Assembly: GCA_022510745.1 (NCBI GenBank)
Contig: JAFLSY010000005.1
Span: 62,001 to 126,000, forward strand
Source of the DNA: Lachnospiraceae bacterium
Lineage (GTDB): Bacteria; Bacillota; Clostridia; Lachnospirales; Lachnospiraceae
Reading direction: 5' to 3'
DNA length: 64,000 bases
The stretch's first letter is position 1. Every line of letters starts with the position of its first letter. The notes below the pieces were generated by a model that made no database searches, was not told the DNA's origin, and saw only the letters and a program-made list of their open reading frames with translations. Positions 54,296-62,330 of the stretch are shown here, in pieces. A program made the position numbers and the translations under genes.

Positions 54296-54667
54296 ATGAA
54301 TATTACAAAATCTGAGCAGAAAATACTGAATTTATTATGGGAAGAAGGCAGTCTTTCCACCATGCAGATTGTGGAAAAGCTGGAAGAAGAAACCGGCTGG
54401 AGCAAACATGCGGTGATTTCTTTCTTAAAGAAGATGGAGGCCAAAGGACTGGTTCGCTATGAAGAAAAGGGGCGTGCAAAGTATTACTCACCTATGTCTA
54501 AAAAAGAAGCCGTAGCGAAAGAAGAGCGTACTTCCTTTTTGAAAAATTTTTATGGCGGCAGACTGGGGCTGATGGTCACTGCAATGGCGGAGGATCATTC
54601 ATTATCCCGGGAAGATATCAAGGATTTGCGGAAATTACTGGACGATCTGCAGAAAGATAACGATTAG
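54296..54667 (+). CDS. BlaI/MecI/CopY-family transcriptional repressor
   Basis: 123 residues. Winged helix with TKSEQKILNLLWEEGSLSTMQIVEKL and TGWSKHAVISFLKKMEAKGLVRYEEKGRAKYYSPM, followed by a C-terminal dimerisation region containing the site usually cleaved by the partner protease. It is followed after 33 bp by an M56 peptidase, so the pair should sense an envelope signal and relieve repression at the inverted repeat upstream. No beta-lactamase gene is adjacent; the ligand is unknown. Confidence 0.92.
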   Translation: MNITKSEQKILNLLWEEGSLSTMQIVEKLEEETGWSKHAVISFLKKMEAKGLVRYEEKGRAKYYSPMSKKEAVAKEERTSFLKNFYGGRLGLMVTAMAEDHSLSREDIKDLRKLLDDLQKDND

Positions 54668-54700
54668 TACAAACGTCTTTCATGGGGAGGGTAAGACTAT

Positions 54701-57028
54701 ATGGAAGTTTTAAATCTGTTTGAGATAACAGTTGAAGTATCATTCTTAATTCTTTTTATCGGCATTGCGCGCAGACTGTTCAAGAACTTCATAAATCCTA
54801 ATCTCCGGTATTTTCTGTGGATTTTTGTGGCACTTCGGATTCTGGTGCCGCTGCATCTGCAGATCTCTGTAGTACTACCTCAAATGCCGGAGGACAGCAC
54901 GCTCTACCTGGGAATGGAAGTGAATTTAGAAAATATGCCCTTAGGTGCAGTGCTACAGGGAGAAGCACCGGGCACACAGCCCGCGGCAGGGAATGGGGCA
55001 GCAGGGGACAGCGCAAAGCAGGAGGCCTCTTTAGCGCAAGGCACCGAAGCGAAATCAAATACTGACGGAATACCGGAGATTGACACGAAACCCGAAGGAA
55101 CGCAGTCAGATAGAAAGGCCCTTTCTCCAAAAGAAGTCCTCATGCTCATATGGCTGACTGGTGTGATCCTCATGGCAGCTTATCTACTGATAAATAATAT
55201 CAGGATGTTTCGGAAACTGAGGGCGGGCAGAAAGAAAATCAAAAAGCTGACCGGCGGACTTACCCTTTATGACATGCCCGGCGATAACTGTCTGGCAGGA
55301 ATCCTGTTTCCGGCAATTTATGTAGATGCAGAACAGTTTCATAACGATTCGGTAATAGACAATATTATCCGGCATGAATTGCAGCACTATCGGGTAAGGG
55401 ACCATTACTGGCAGTTTATCCGCGTAATCTGTCTGGCTCTACAGTGGCACAATCCCTTTGTGTGGTGGGCCTATTCTGCCTCTAAGCAGGATTGTGAAAT
55501 GGCCTGTGATGCCAGAGTGGTCCGGGATATGTCCTCCGAGGAAAGGTATAAATATGGGGATAGCCTGTTGTCCGTGATTGAGCAGGCTTCCCTTAAAAAA
55601 CAGGGAATTTCCCTGACGACTTCCATGGGTGGCAGTAAGAAGTTTTTGCAGGAGAGAATTAAAAATATCATGCAGCATAAACGCAGATATGCCATAGTCC
55701 TGTCGGTGATCATCATTTGTATCATCGGAGTTCTGGGCTTTATCACTTTCCGGGTGCAAGGAGAAGAAAGCGAAAAGGGTCATTTTATTAATAATCTAAA
55801 TGCAGTGATGGGGACGATGCTCGAAGGGAAAGAAACACTTTCTGCGGAAGAGATAGAAGGATTGGAGCCGGTTTATAACATAGATATTTCAATGGAAGCC
55901 ATTATTAACGGAACCGACGGGTATGAAGAAGCGCACGAGACATTATGGGGATTTATTGACAGCGTTCAAGAAAGCAGCGGGCTCCCGTATACAGGTGGTT
56001 TTCAGTATGGAGAGCGGGGATGCTATATTTCTTTAACGCCCATATATTTCTGGGATGCAAGAGCGAATGAGATTGCAAACGAAGTTTGGTTTGCTGTTTT
56101 TAATGAGGATTTCAGCGAAACGCAGGTAATTCAATTCTTTAAAGTGGAGAACACTTTGATGATGCAATGGAGCTCTGCATTTGGTGAAAGCCTGATAGAA
56201 GCATTTCGCACTGCACCGGATGAAAAATATATTTGTATGTTTAATACCCATGTGTGCATGCTGGATGCACAAAATTCTCTGCATGCCACCAGAGAGCAGG
56301 TGACGGTGGAAGGCGATTATTATCATGCGCTGGATTACGAAAAGCTGGGTATTTCATACAATGATTTTGCGGCACCGGAGAGGCTTGTTTGGATAGACTT
56401 TACAAACCTTCCTTCTATTTGTGAAATTCCGCAGGAAGATATCGCAGTGATTCCCGAAGTCCCCGAGTATTCCTATCAGGACGCAGTTTTCCTGGGCAGT
56501 GCGGAAGAGTTACATGGTATGCTGCCGGGTGTGGCAGAAGGTACCTGGTATACCGTACAAATTGACGGAATAGAGTATTATTACGGCAGATATGATTTTG
56601 AAGAGACGAAAGATCCCGAACTTTACGGCTGGAGTATTGTGAGCGAGGATTATTCTTTGGCAAACGGGCTGAAAGTAGGCATGGCCGAACAGGCGGTTAT
56701 GGAGCAGTTTCCCAATATGGCAGTCATGAATTTTGACGGTCCTGTGGAAGATAAATATATCTACAGCTATGTCACAGGACATCAGGGATGGAATGGGATT
56801 GCCTATCCGCGCAGTTATATAGGAATGGACGATGATTGGGATTATGAGGATAAGAATCATTTTTGGGAGTATAGGGAAAAAGATTATTATTGGACGGACC
56901 AATTTGACTATATTATGATCGCCGATATAATCTTGGAGGATAAAGATACTTTAACCATGTATCTGGGGCTTCTGATGAAACATAACAGGGTGGCAGCTAT
57001 TACGTTTTTCTATCCGACGGCCGGTTGA
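54701..57028 (+). CDS. BlaR1/M56-family membrane metallopeptidase with large sensor domain
   Basis: 775 residues. N-terminal membrane helices (about 8-30, 35-58, 155-170), a Ser/Ala/Glu-rich loop, then the M56 zinc site HELQH (225-229), with DCEMACDARVV supplying the third ligand. A membrane helix (about 325-345, YAIVLSVIIICIIGVLGFITF) leads to a 430-residue extracytoplasmic domain that does not resemble the penicillin-binding domain of BlaR1 (no SxxK seen near the start). It would cleave the BlaI-like repressor on sensing an external cue. Confidence 0.9.
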   Translation: MEVLNLFEITVEVSFLILFIGIARRLFKNFINPNLRYFLWIFVALRILVPLHLQISVVLPQMPEDSTLYLGMEVNLENMPLGAVLQGEAPGTQPAAGNGAAGDSAKQEASLAQGTEAKSNTDGIPEIDTKPEGTQSDRKALSPKEVLMLIWLTGVILMAAYLLINNIRMFRKLRAGRKKIKKLTGGLTLYDMPGDNCLAGILFPAIYVDAEQFHNDSVIDNIIRHELQHYRVRDHYWQFIRVICLALQWHNPFVWWAYSASKQDCEMACDARVVRDMSSEERYKYGDSLLSVIEQASLKKQGISLTTSMGGSKKFLQERIKNIMQHKRRYAIVLSVIIICIIGVLGFITFRVQGEESEKGHFINNLNAVMGTMLEGKETLSAEEIEGLEPVYNIDISMEAIINGTDGYEEAHETLWGFIDSVQESSGLPYTGGFQYGERGCYISLTPIYFWDARANEIANEVWFAVFNEDFSETQVIQFFKVENTLMMQWSSAFGESLIEAFRTAPDEKYICMFNTHVCMLDAQNSLHATREQVTVEGDYYHALDYEKLGISYNDFAAPERLVWIDFTNLPSICEIPQEDIAVIPEVPEYSYQDAVFLGSAEELHGMLPGVAEGTWYTVQIDGIEYYYGRYDFEETKDPELYGWSIVSEDYSLANGLKVGMAEQAVMEQFPNMAVMNFDGPVEDKYIYSYVTGHQGWNGIAYPRSYIGMDDDWDYEDKNHFWEYREKDYYWTDQFDYIMIADIILEDKDTLTMYLGLLMKHNRVAAITFFYPTAG

Positions 57029-57039
57029 CACATAATCCG

Positions 57040-57249
57040 CTATAATATATTCAAATTAGATATGACATCATTTTTTATTTCCTTGGGGAAAAGAAAAGTT
57101 GCATGCTGAAGGAAGGGGGAATTTTCCCCTTCGTCAATGATGGTATCTTCATCCATATATACTTTGATTTCACCCATGTCTGCAGTTATTGTTAAGTGAA
57201 AGGATGTATCATCCAGATAATGGATCTGCCCGGATTCCGTGTCAGTATA
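57040..57249 (-). pseudogene. In-frame 3' extension of the GH20 gene beyond a TAA codon
   Basis: Reading the minus strand past the TAA at 57252-57250, the same frame stays open for 69 codons to a TAG at 57042-57040. The translated text includes GQIHYLDDTSFHLTITADMG and EIKVYMDEDTIID, which completes the jelly-roll (LamG-like) pattern begun before the stop. This is the cut-off end of the GH20 protein. Confidence 0.8.
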
Positions 57250-59001
57250 TTATTCCCGGTATTCTGTACTGCATGAGAGATAGAATCCCTGTTCATCTTG
57301 TTTGATCGCAACGCTATGCGTGCCATAGGGAGCCTTGTTTTCAAACAAAGTTATTTCTTCTAAGGATTCTAAATTGACATCAAAAGAGACGGAATAAGGT
57401 GGTGTCAGCACATTCTTTTGTGGGTTCGAATTAGGCAACAGATAACTTGCTCCCGGAATATTCGTGATGAGGGAGATGTTGTCTGCAAATTCCGCATAGG
57501 AGTATTTACATTCTGTTCCCCAGACCTTTTGTGCAAAATAGGGGATTGAAAATAGGATTCGATGGTATATATCATATTCGTTAATGTCAAGGTCTATCGC
57601 ATCACAAGCAAAATCATTCCAGATAAACATGGCGGCACCAAGAAGGTGGTCGTCAGTAGGATCTATTACGATGGTATCTACTATTTGACCGTATAATTCC
57701 TCCGTATCAAATACATTGGGCTCAAATACATCATATAAATATTCATTATCCAGATAATCGTAGCCGCCGCCGGGAATAATGTATAGATGATGGCTTTGTG
57801 TATTAATAATATGAAATCCGCTATTTATCATATCTTCGGGGTTTGCCCATGTTGTTTTCCATATGTTAAGTTGTATGTTCCGGGTATCCAGAGGAATATC
57901 GCTCGTTAACTGTGACAGGCTTCCCCATGCCCGGACGGTTTTACCCTGCTGTATCAGGTATCGAGATAATGCGTCAGCATATTGATAGTAAAGCGTACTG
58001 TCAGTAAAGGATTCATCCAGACCTATATGCAGGACATCAGAATCGGCAAAAAGCGTAGTTGCGTATTCATCCCACAGATTCTTTGCAAAATCCAGTGCTG
58101 CCGGATTGGTAAGATCAAAATGTTCTGCACTACTATCCATAGAAGTAGTGAGTTCCGGGAATACTTTAATAAAAGCAAGAGAGTGTGCGGGTGTATCAAA
58201 TTCAGGAATGATGTTTACATGGTATACTTTTGCAAATGCAAGCAGTTCGGCGAATTCTTCTAAAGTATAATGGTAATCTTCTGAGGTAATAGATACCCCA
58301 TCGTTATTTTTGATCTGAGATTCCAAGCGAAATGCGCTATAAGCATTGATAGCGCTGTCTGAAACATAAGCCATTATAGCGTTGTCATTTAAGTGAAGAT
58401 GCAGATCATTCATTTTATACCAGGACATCAGAATGATGATTTCTTTTAAGGTATCTATAGATACCGGTTTCCTGGCCACGTCAATACCTAATCCACGCAC
58501 TTTGTAGGTAGGAAAATCTTCAATCAGTCCTCTGGGAAGGCTTGTATCTTGGAGGATCAGTTGCAGAAGTGTCCGTGTTCCCCAGAAGATTGCATTCGTG
58601 TCAGCCCCCGATATCAGGATATCTAAGCCAATGTCCAATACATATTCTTCAGGAAGAAGATTCTTATCCTGTATTTGTAAAATAATGGCGTGATCTGAAG
58701 ATTTTTGCTGGGTATAGATGATTTGGAGATTTGTGCCGGTGATAACAAAAATATCTTTCTGGAGAGTTTCGGCAATCTCTTTTAGCTCTTCATCCGGACA
58801 GACAATATAGTTAAGTTCTGATATATCGGTGTATCCGGTACCGCCTTTCCAATTCATAATTTCAGAAATAATGATGGGGGCCGGATTGATAGGACCGATA
58901 TCGGAAGGAGCATCGGAGCCGACAGAACATCCGGACAACAGAAATGAGGATAAAAGGAAAATCAACAGCAGCTTGCTTATATGGGAAACGGCATTGCGCA
59001 T
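57250..59001 (-). CDS. GH20 beta-N-acetylhexosaminidase lipoprotein, C-terminus cut by a stop codon
   Basis: Removes terminal GlcNAc/GalNAc from glycans outside the cell. It has 583 residues to the first stop. Lipobox LLSGC (Cys about 25). GH20b N-terminal domain (about 45-165), then the catalytic barrel with YKVRGLGIDVARKPV, KMNDLHLHLND, IIPEFDTPAH and the D329-E330 pair in HIGLDES. The C-terminal beta domain (from about 515) is interrupted by TAA. The catalytic domain is complete, so activity may remain. Confidence 0.88.
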   Translation of the reverse strand: MRNAVSHISKLLLIFLLSSFLLSGCSVGSDAPSDIGPINPAPIIISEIMNWKGGTGYTDISELNYIVCPDEELKEIAETLQKDIFVITGTNLQIIYTQQKSSDHAIILQIQDKNLLPEEYVLDIGLDILISGADTNAIFWGTRTLLQLILQDTSLPRGLIEDFPTYKVRGLGIDVARKPVSIDTLKEIIILMSWYKMNDLHLHLNDNAIMAYVSDSAINAYSAFRLESQIKNNDGVSITSEDYHYTLEEFAELLAFAKVYHVNIIPEFDTPAHSLAFIKVFPELTTSMDSSAEHFDLTNPAALDFAKNLWDEYATTLFADSDVLHIGLDESFTDSTLYYQYADALSRYLIQQGKTVRAWGSLSQLTSDIPLDTRNIQLNIWKTTWANPEDMINSGFHIINTQSHHLYIIPGGGYDYLDNEYLYDVFEPNVFDTEELYGQIVDTIVIDPTDDHLLGAAMFIWNDFACDAIDLDINEYDIYHRILFSIPYFAQKVWGTECKYSYAEFADNISLITNIPGASYLLPNSNPQKNVLTPPYSVSFDVNLESLEEITLFENKAPYGTHSVAIKQDEQGFYLSCSTEYRE

Positions 59002-59126
59002 GTATTTTTATCTCCTACATTGATGTACTTATGACAAATAATAGCATATTGCACAGGAAAAAGCTATAATGAATAGTAAGAAGGCTCTTGTAACGGTTTT
59101 CAACATAATCGGAAGGGAGAAATAAT

Positions 59127-59443
59127 ATGGGCAGAATAGTTGTCAGTTTTAACGGTGGCTGGAGATTTCAAAAGCTCACAAAAAGGACGGCTTATCGGAG
59201 CTGTGCTTCGAAACTGCCGGATTTGATGATTCTACATGGGAAAATATATCCATGCCCCATACATGGAATGCCTTTGACGGTGCGGATGGCCGGACGGAAA
59301 TACAGTTTTCTCAAAGAAAGTATCTTTGGGGGAAGTATGTATGGTGTATGTTTGACTTCGCATCCGACGGCAGGGAAGAGGGAGATACAAAGGGATTAAA
59401 TGATAAGGGGCTTATGACCAGAGAGCGCAAGCCTACAGATTGA
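59127..59443 (+). pseudogene. Relic of a GH2 beta-galactosidase-like gene
   Basis: The first frame gives VVSFNGGWRFQK, the typical GH2 N-terminus. After a frameshift near 59172, the +2 frame continues KKDGLSELCFETAGFDDSTWENISMPHTWNAFDG, still N-terminal GH2 domain. It then jumps directly to KYLWGKYVWCMFDFASDG and EGDTKGLNDKGLMTRERK, which in GH2 enzymes belongs near the end of the catalytic barrel. Several hundred residues are therefore missing, and the C-terminal domain is gone. A non-functional remnant. Confidence 0.82.
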
Positions 59444-59524
59444 ATACAATCTATTTTTTCATTGAATTTGGATAAAGATGGGAGTAAAATAGAAGCACAT
59501 ACTATTATAATCAGGAGGTTTACT

Positions 59525-59893
59525 ATGGGTAAATTTGTGATCAAAGAAACGAAGACCGGTATTAAGTTTGACTTGAAGGCTTCCAATGGGGAAGTAATAG
59601 CAACCTCTGAGGTATACAGCAGCGAAGACGCATGCAAGAAAGGCATTGCAAGTGTACAGAAGAACGCTCCTGTAGCAGCGGTTGAGAACCAGACTGTAGA
59701 AGGTTATGCAACAGAGAAGAATCCGAAGTTTGAAATTTACGCGGACAAAGCGGGAGAGTTCCGATTCAGACTCAAGGCTACAAACGGACAGATCATTGCG
59801 GTAAGCGAAGGTTACAAAGCGCTTGCAAGCTGCAAGAACGGTATTGAATCCGTTAAGAAGAATGCGCCGGATGCAGAGATTGTAAAGGAATAA
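59525..59893 (+). CDS. Tandem DUF1508 (YegP-like) protein
   Basis: 122 residues. The ATG at 59525 follows TCAGGAGG; the frame is open back to 59462 but without a start site. Two copies of the DUF1508 fold: KFVIKETKTGIKFDLKASNGEVIATSE (about 3-57) and KFEIYADKAGEFRFRLKATNGQIIAVSE (about 68-120), each ending in a helix with KxGIxSVxKNAP. Function unknown. First gene of a tight cluster with the next two (gaps 16 and 23 bp). Confidence 0.9.
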   Translation: MGKFVIKETKTGIKFDLKASNGEVIATSEVYSSEDACKKGIASVQKNAPVAAVENQTVEGYATEKNPKFEIYADKAGEFRFRLKATNGQIIAVSEGYKALASCKNGIESVKKNAPDAEIVKE

Positions 59894-59909
59894 ACAGGAG
59901 GAATCAAAG

Positions 59910-60128
59910 ATGGATATTAAGGCACAGATTACTACAGCAGTAGAAAAGATCACCAAAGATCCTAAAATGCAGGAACAGTTTAAGAAAGATCCGATTAAGA
60001 CCGTAGAGCAGGTTCTGGGTGTGGATCTGCCCGATGATGTACTGAACAAGGTTGTGGACGGTGTGAAAGCAAAGGTTTCCATGGATAAGGCTTCCGGTGT
60101 TGTGGATTCCTTAAAGAAACTGTTCTAA
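59910..60128 (+). CDS. Small helical protein resembling NHLP/Nif11-type leader sequences
   Basis: 72 residues, no signal peptide. The pattern KDPKMQEQFKKDPIKTVEQV followed by LGVDLPDDV resembles the leader part of NHLP (nitrile-hydratase-like) or Nif11 precursor peptides, where F..DP and LGVxLP are hallmarks. It has no Gly-Gly cleavage site, no Cys and no obvious core; the rest (VVDGVKAKVSMDKASGVVDSLKKLF) looks like one or two helices. No maturation enzymes are nearby. It may be a stand-alone helper protein rather than a precursor. Confidence 0.75.
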   Translation: MDIKAQITTAVEKITKDPKMQEQFKKDPIKTVEQVLGVDLPDDVLNKVVDGVKAKVSMDKASGVVDSLKKLF

Positions 60129-60151
60129 GGGGAGCGGAAAGAAGGAGCGCT

Positions 60152-60403
60152 ATGTTGGAATTTCGGTATGACACACAATTGCTGATCGAGGGTGAGGACC
60201 TGGATGAGGATGTTATCAGCGATTACTTTACGGACAACTTTCAGGGAGACTGTCTGCTGGCGGTAGGGGATGAGGAGCTTATCAAGATTCACTTTCATAC
60301 CAATGAGCCTTGGAAGGTGCTGGAATATTGTGCTTCCTTGGGTGAAATCCACGATATAGTTATAGAGGACATGGACCGTCAGGCCAGGGGCTTGAAGGGA
60401 TAG
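60152..60403 (+). CDS. Stand-alone FakA (YloV) middle-domain-like protein
   Basis: 83 residues. The sequence YDTQLLIEGEDLDEDVISDY, LLAVGDEELIKIHFHTNEP and GEIHDIVIEDM matches the region after the DAK2 domain in fatty-acid kinase FakA (VGDDxLxKVHxHTNDPGxVLEYA...GELxxIxIENM). The kinase domain and the C-terminal part are absent, so it cannot phosphorylate by itself. It might bind a DegV/FakB protein or a FakA partner; one DegV gene is in this window at 28592-29488. Third gene of the small cluster. Confidence 0.8.
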   Translation: MLEFRYDTQLLIEGEDLDEDVISDYFTDNFQGDCLLAVGDEELIKIHFHTNEPWKVLEYCASLGEIHDIVIEDMDRQARGLKG

Positions 60404-60426
60404 CAACGGAAAGGAAATAGTTTAAG

Positions 60427-62211
60427 ATGAAAATTTCAAAGAAAATGGCTGCTCTGCTTGCAGCTGCAGGACTCATGGCCCTGGGACTGTCCGCATGCGG
60501 CGGGACGCCCTCCGGCCCGCACCAGTCAAAGAACGGCATCGAGACCTCGGATGATGGTGTGATGCGTAAGGAACTGACAGCTTTAGAGCTTGCAGACATG
60601 ATGGGTATCGGCATCAATTTAGGCAATACTATGGAGGCCTATGGACATACCTCGATCGGTGTGGGGGCTGATGTGTCCGCTTACGAGACTTACTGGGGAC
60701 AGCCGGTTACCACGCAGGAAATGGTTACGGGCATGAAGGAAGCAGGATTTACCGCTCTGCGTATTCCTGTTGCATGGACCAATGCCATGGATTTTGAGTC
60801 CGGAGATTATACCATCGGCGAGGATTACTTAAACAGAGTGGAGGAGATCATCAACTACGCTCTGAATGAAGATATGTATGTTATCGTCAACGACCACTGG
60901 GACGGCGGCTGGTGGGGGATGTTCGGTTCCGCGAACGAGGAGACCAGAGCACAGGCAATGGAACTCTATACCTCCATGTGGACCCAGATTGCGGAGCGCT
61001 ATAAAGAATACTCCGACCACCTGATCTTTGAGTCCGCCAACGAGGAATTGGGATTCCGTCTGAACGATACGGATATTGCCGCTGATTCCGGCAGCCTTTC
61101 CGATGCGGATTGCTTTACGGTAACCAATCAGATCAATCAGGCCTTTGTGGACACCATCAGAGCTACCGGCGGCAACAACGAAAACCGTTTCCTGCTGATC
61201 GCAGGCTTCGGCACTGATATCACCAATACCTGTAACAGCCAGTTTGTAATGCCTACGGACACTGCAGACAGCAAGCTGCTTATTTCTGTTCATTACTATG
61301 ATCCTTCAGGCTACTGTATCTTTGATTCGGTGGCAAGTTGGGGTAATAAGGAGCACTATAATGACCAGAATACCATGCTGGCAAAGATGACGCAGTTCAC
61401 CGATCAGGGATACGGCGTTATCATCGGTGAGTACGGTGTGCTCATGGAGAGCGGAACCATGAAGGAAAACACCGCGGAGTATTATCGGAATTTCTTAAGC
61501 AACTGCGATCTGTATGGCTATGTTCCCATGCTTTGGGACTGCAACAATATGTATAGTCGTAATGACTGCAAGATTATTGATGAGGAAGTCGGCTCTATTT
61601 TCTTAGAGCACAGCTATGCGGTACAGTCAAAACAGAGTAAGGAAAATATTCAGGCAAATGCACAGGCATATATGGATCAGGCGATTGCCGCAGCTCCTGA
61701 AGCAAAAGGTGTGGATGAAAATACTGCTCTTGCATGGATCATGTACAACAGCAGCGACTGGAACATTTCTTTCAGTGTGGGTGATGTCTACAAGCCCGAA
61801 GATAAGACTGCCGGTGTAGAGGAAGTGGTTGCGGAAATCACGGGGCCCGGCACCTATACAGTATCCCTTGACTTTACAGGTACTTCCGGAGGCTATGCCA
61901 ACAGTGTAGTATTCTCTGCAATAGGTATTTCCAATGCAGAAATTCTGTATCCCGGCTGCATCATTAACATAAAGGAGGTACTCATCAACGGTGAGCCCTA
62001 CAAATTAAACGGACGTCCCTATACCGCTTCGGATGATGGGATATGTACCCGTGTGAATCTCTATAACAACTGGGTGAGCGCAGTTCCTGAAGATGTCCGT
62101 GTATTTGGCGGTGGCGGAAGAGCGGGTCTTACTCCTAACTTACTTGACCCGGATACACTGGGAAATGTGAAAACTATCGAGGTAACTTTTGATTTTGTAA
62201 CCGCTGAATAA
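60427..62211 (+). CDS. GH5-family glycanase lipoprotein with C-terminal beta domain
   Basis: Extracellular, lipid-anchored endo-beta-glycanase (cellulase/xyloglucanase/mannanase type), 594 residues. Lipobox LSAC (Cys about 24). The TIM barrel has MGIGINLGNTMEA, GFTALRIPVAWTNA, VIVNDHWDGGWWG, the acid/base Glu in ESANEELG (about 202) and nucleophile Glu in IIGEYGVLM (about 335). A C-terminal beta-rich domain (about 460-594) resembles a carbohydrate-binding module. The polysaccharide target is not determined. It is 24 bp after the FakA-like gene, so possibly co-transcribed. Confidence 0.92.
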   Translation: MKISKKMAALLAAAGLMALGLSACGGTPSGPHQSKNGIETSDDGVMRKELTALELADMMGIGINLGNTMEAYGHTSIGVGADVSAYETYWGQPVTTQEMVTGMKEAGFTALRIPVAWTNAMDFESGDYTIGEDYLNRVEEIINYALNEDMYVIVNDHWDGGWWGMFGSANEETRAQAMELYTSMWTQIAERYKEYSDHLIFESANEELGFRLNDTDIAADSGSLSDADCFTVTNQINQAFVDTIRATGGNNENRFLLIAGFGTDITNTCNSQFVMPTDTADSKLLISVHYYDPSGYCIFDSVASWGNKEHYNDQNTMLAKMTQFTDQGYGVIIGEYGVLMESGTMKENTAEYYRNFLSNCDLYGYVPMLWDCNNMYSRNDCKIIDEEVGSIFLEHSYAVQSKQSKENIQANAQAYMDQAIAAAPEAKGVDENTALAWIMYNSSDWNISFSVGDVYKPEDKTAGVEEVVAEITGPGTYTVSLDFTGTSGGYANSVVFSAIGISNAEILYPGCIINIKEVLINGEPYKLNGRPYTASDDGICTRVNLYNNWVSAVPEDVRVFGGGGRAGLTPNLLDPDTLGNVKTIEVTFDFVTAE

Positions 62212-62249
62212 GACCGGAGGGTATAGTTCACGGTCAGATAATTGAATTT

Positions 62250-62289
62250 AAACCCCTTTTGTTATAAATCATCTAACAAAAGGGGTTTG
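62250..62289 (+). terminator. Terminator after the GH5 gene
   Basis: Stem AAACCCCTTTTGTTA/TAACAAAAGGGGTTT, about 10-nt loop, weak T-tail on the plus strand. Confidence 0.85.
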
Positions 62290-62330
62290 TTTATGTTACA
62301 ATAGTGGCATTAGAAAGGACGTGCCGGAAC

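Noticed and set aside
59127..59399. 90-codon frame as a genuine small protein
   Set aside because: Only its first part matches GH2; after the frameshift point the matching frame is another one, so the product is meaningless.
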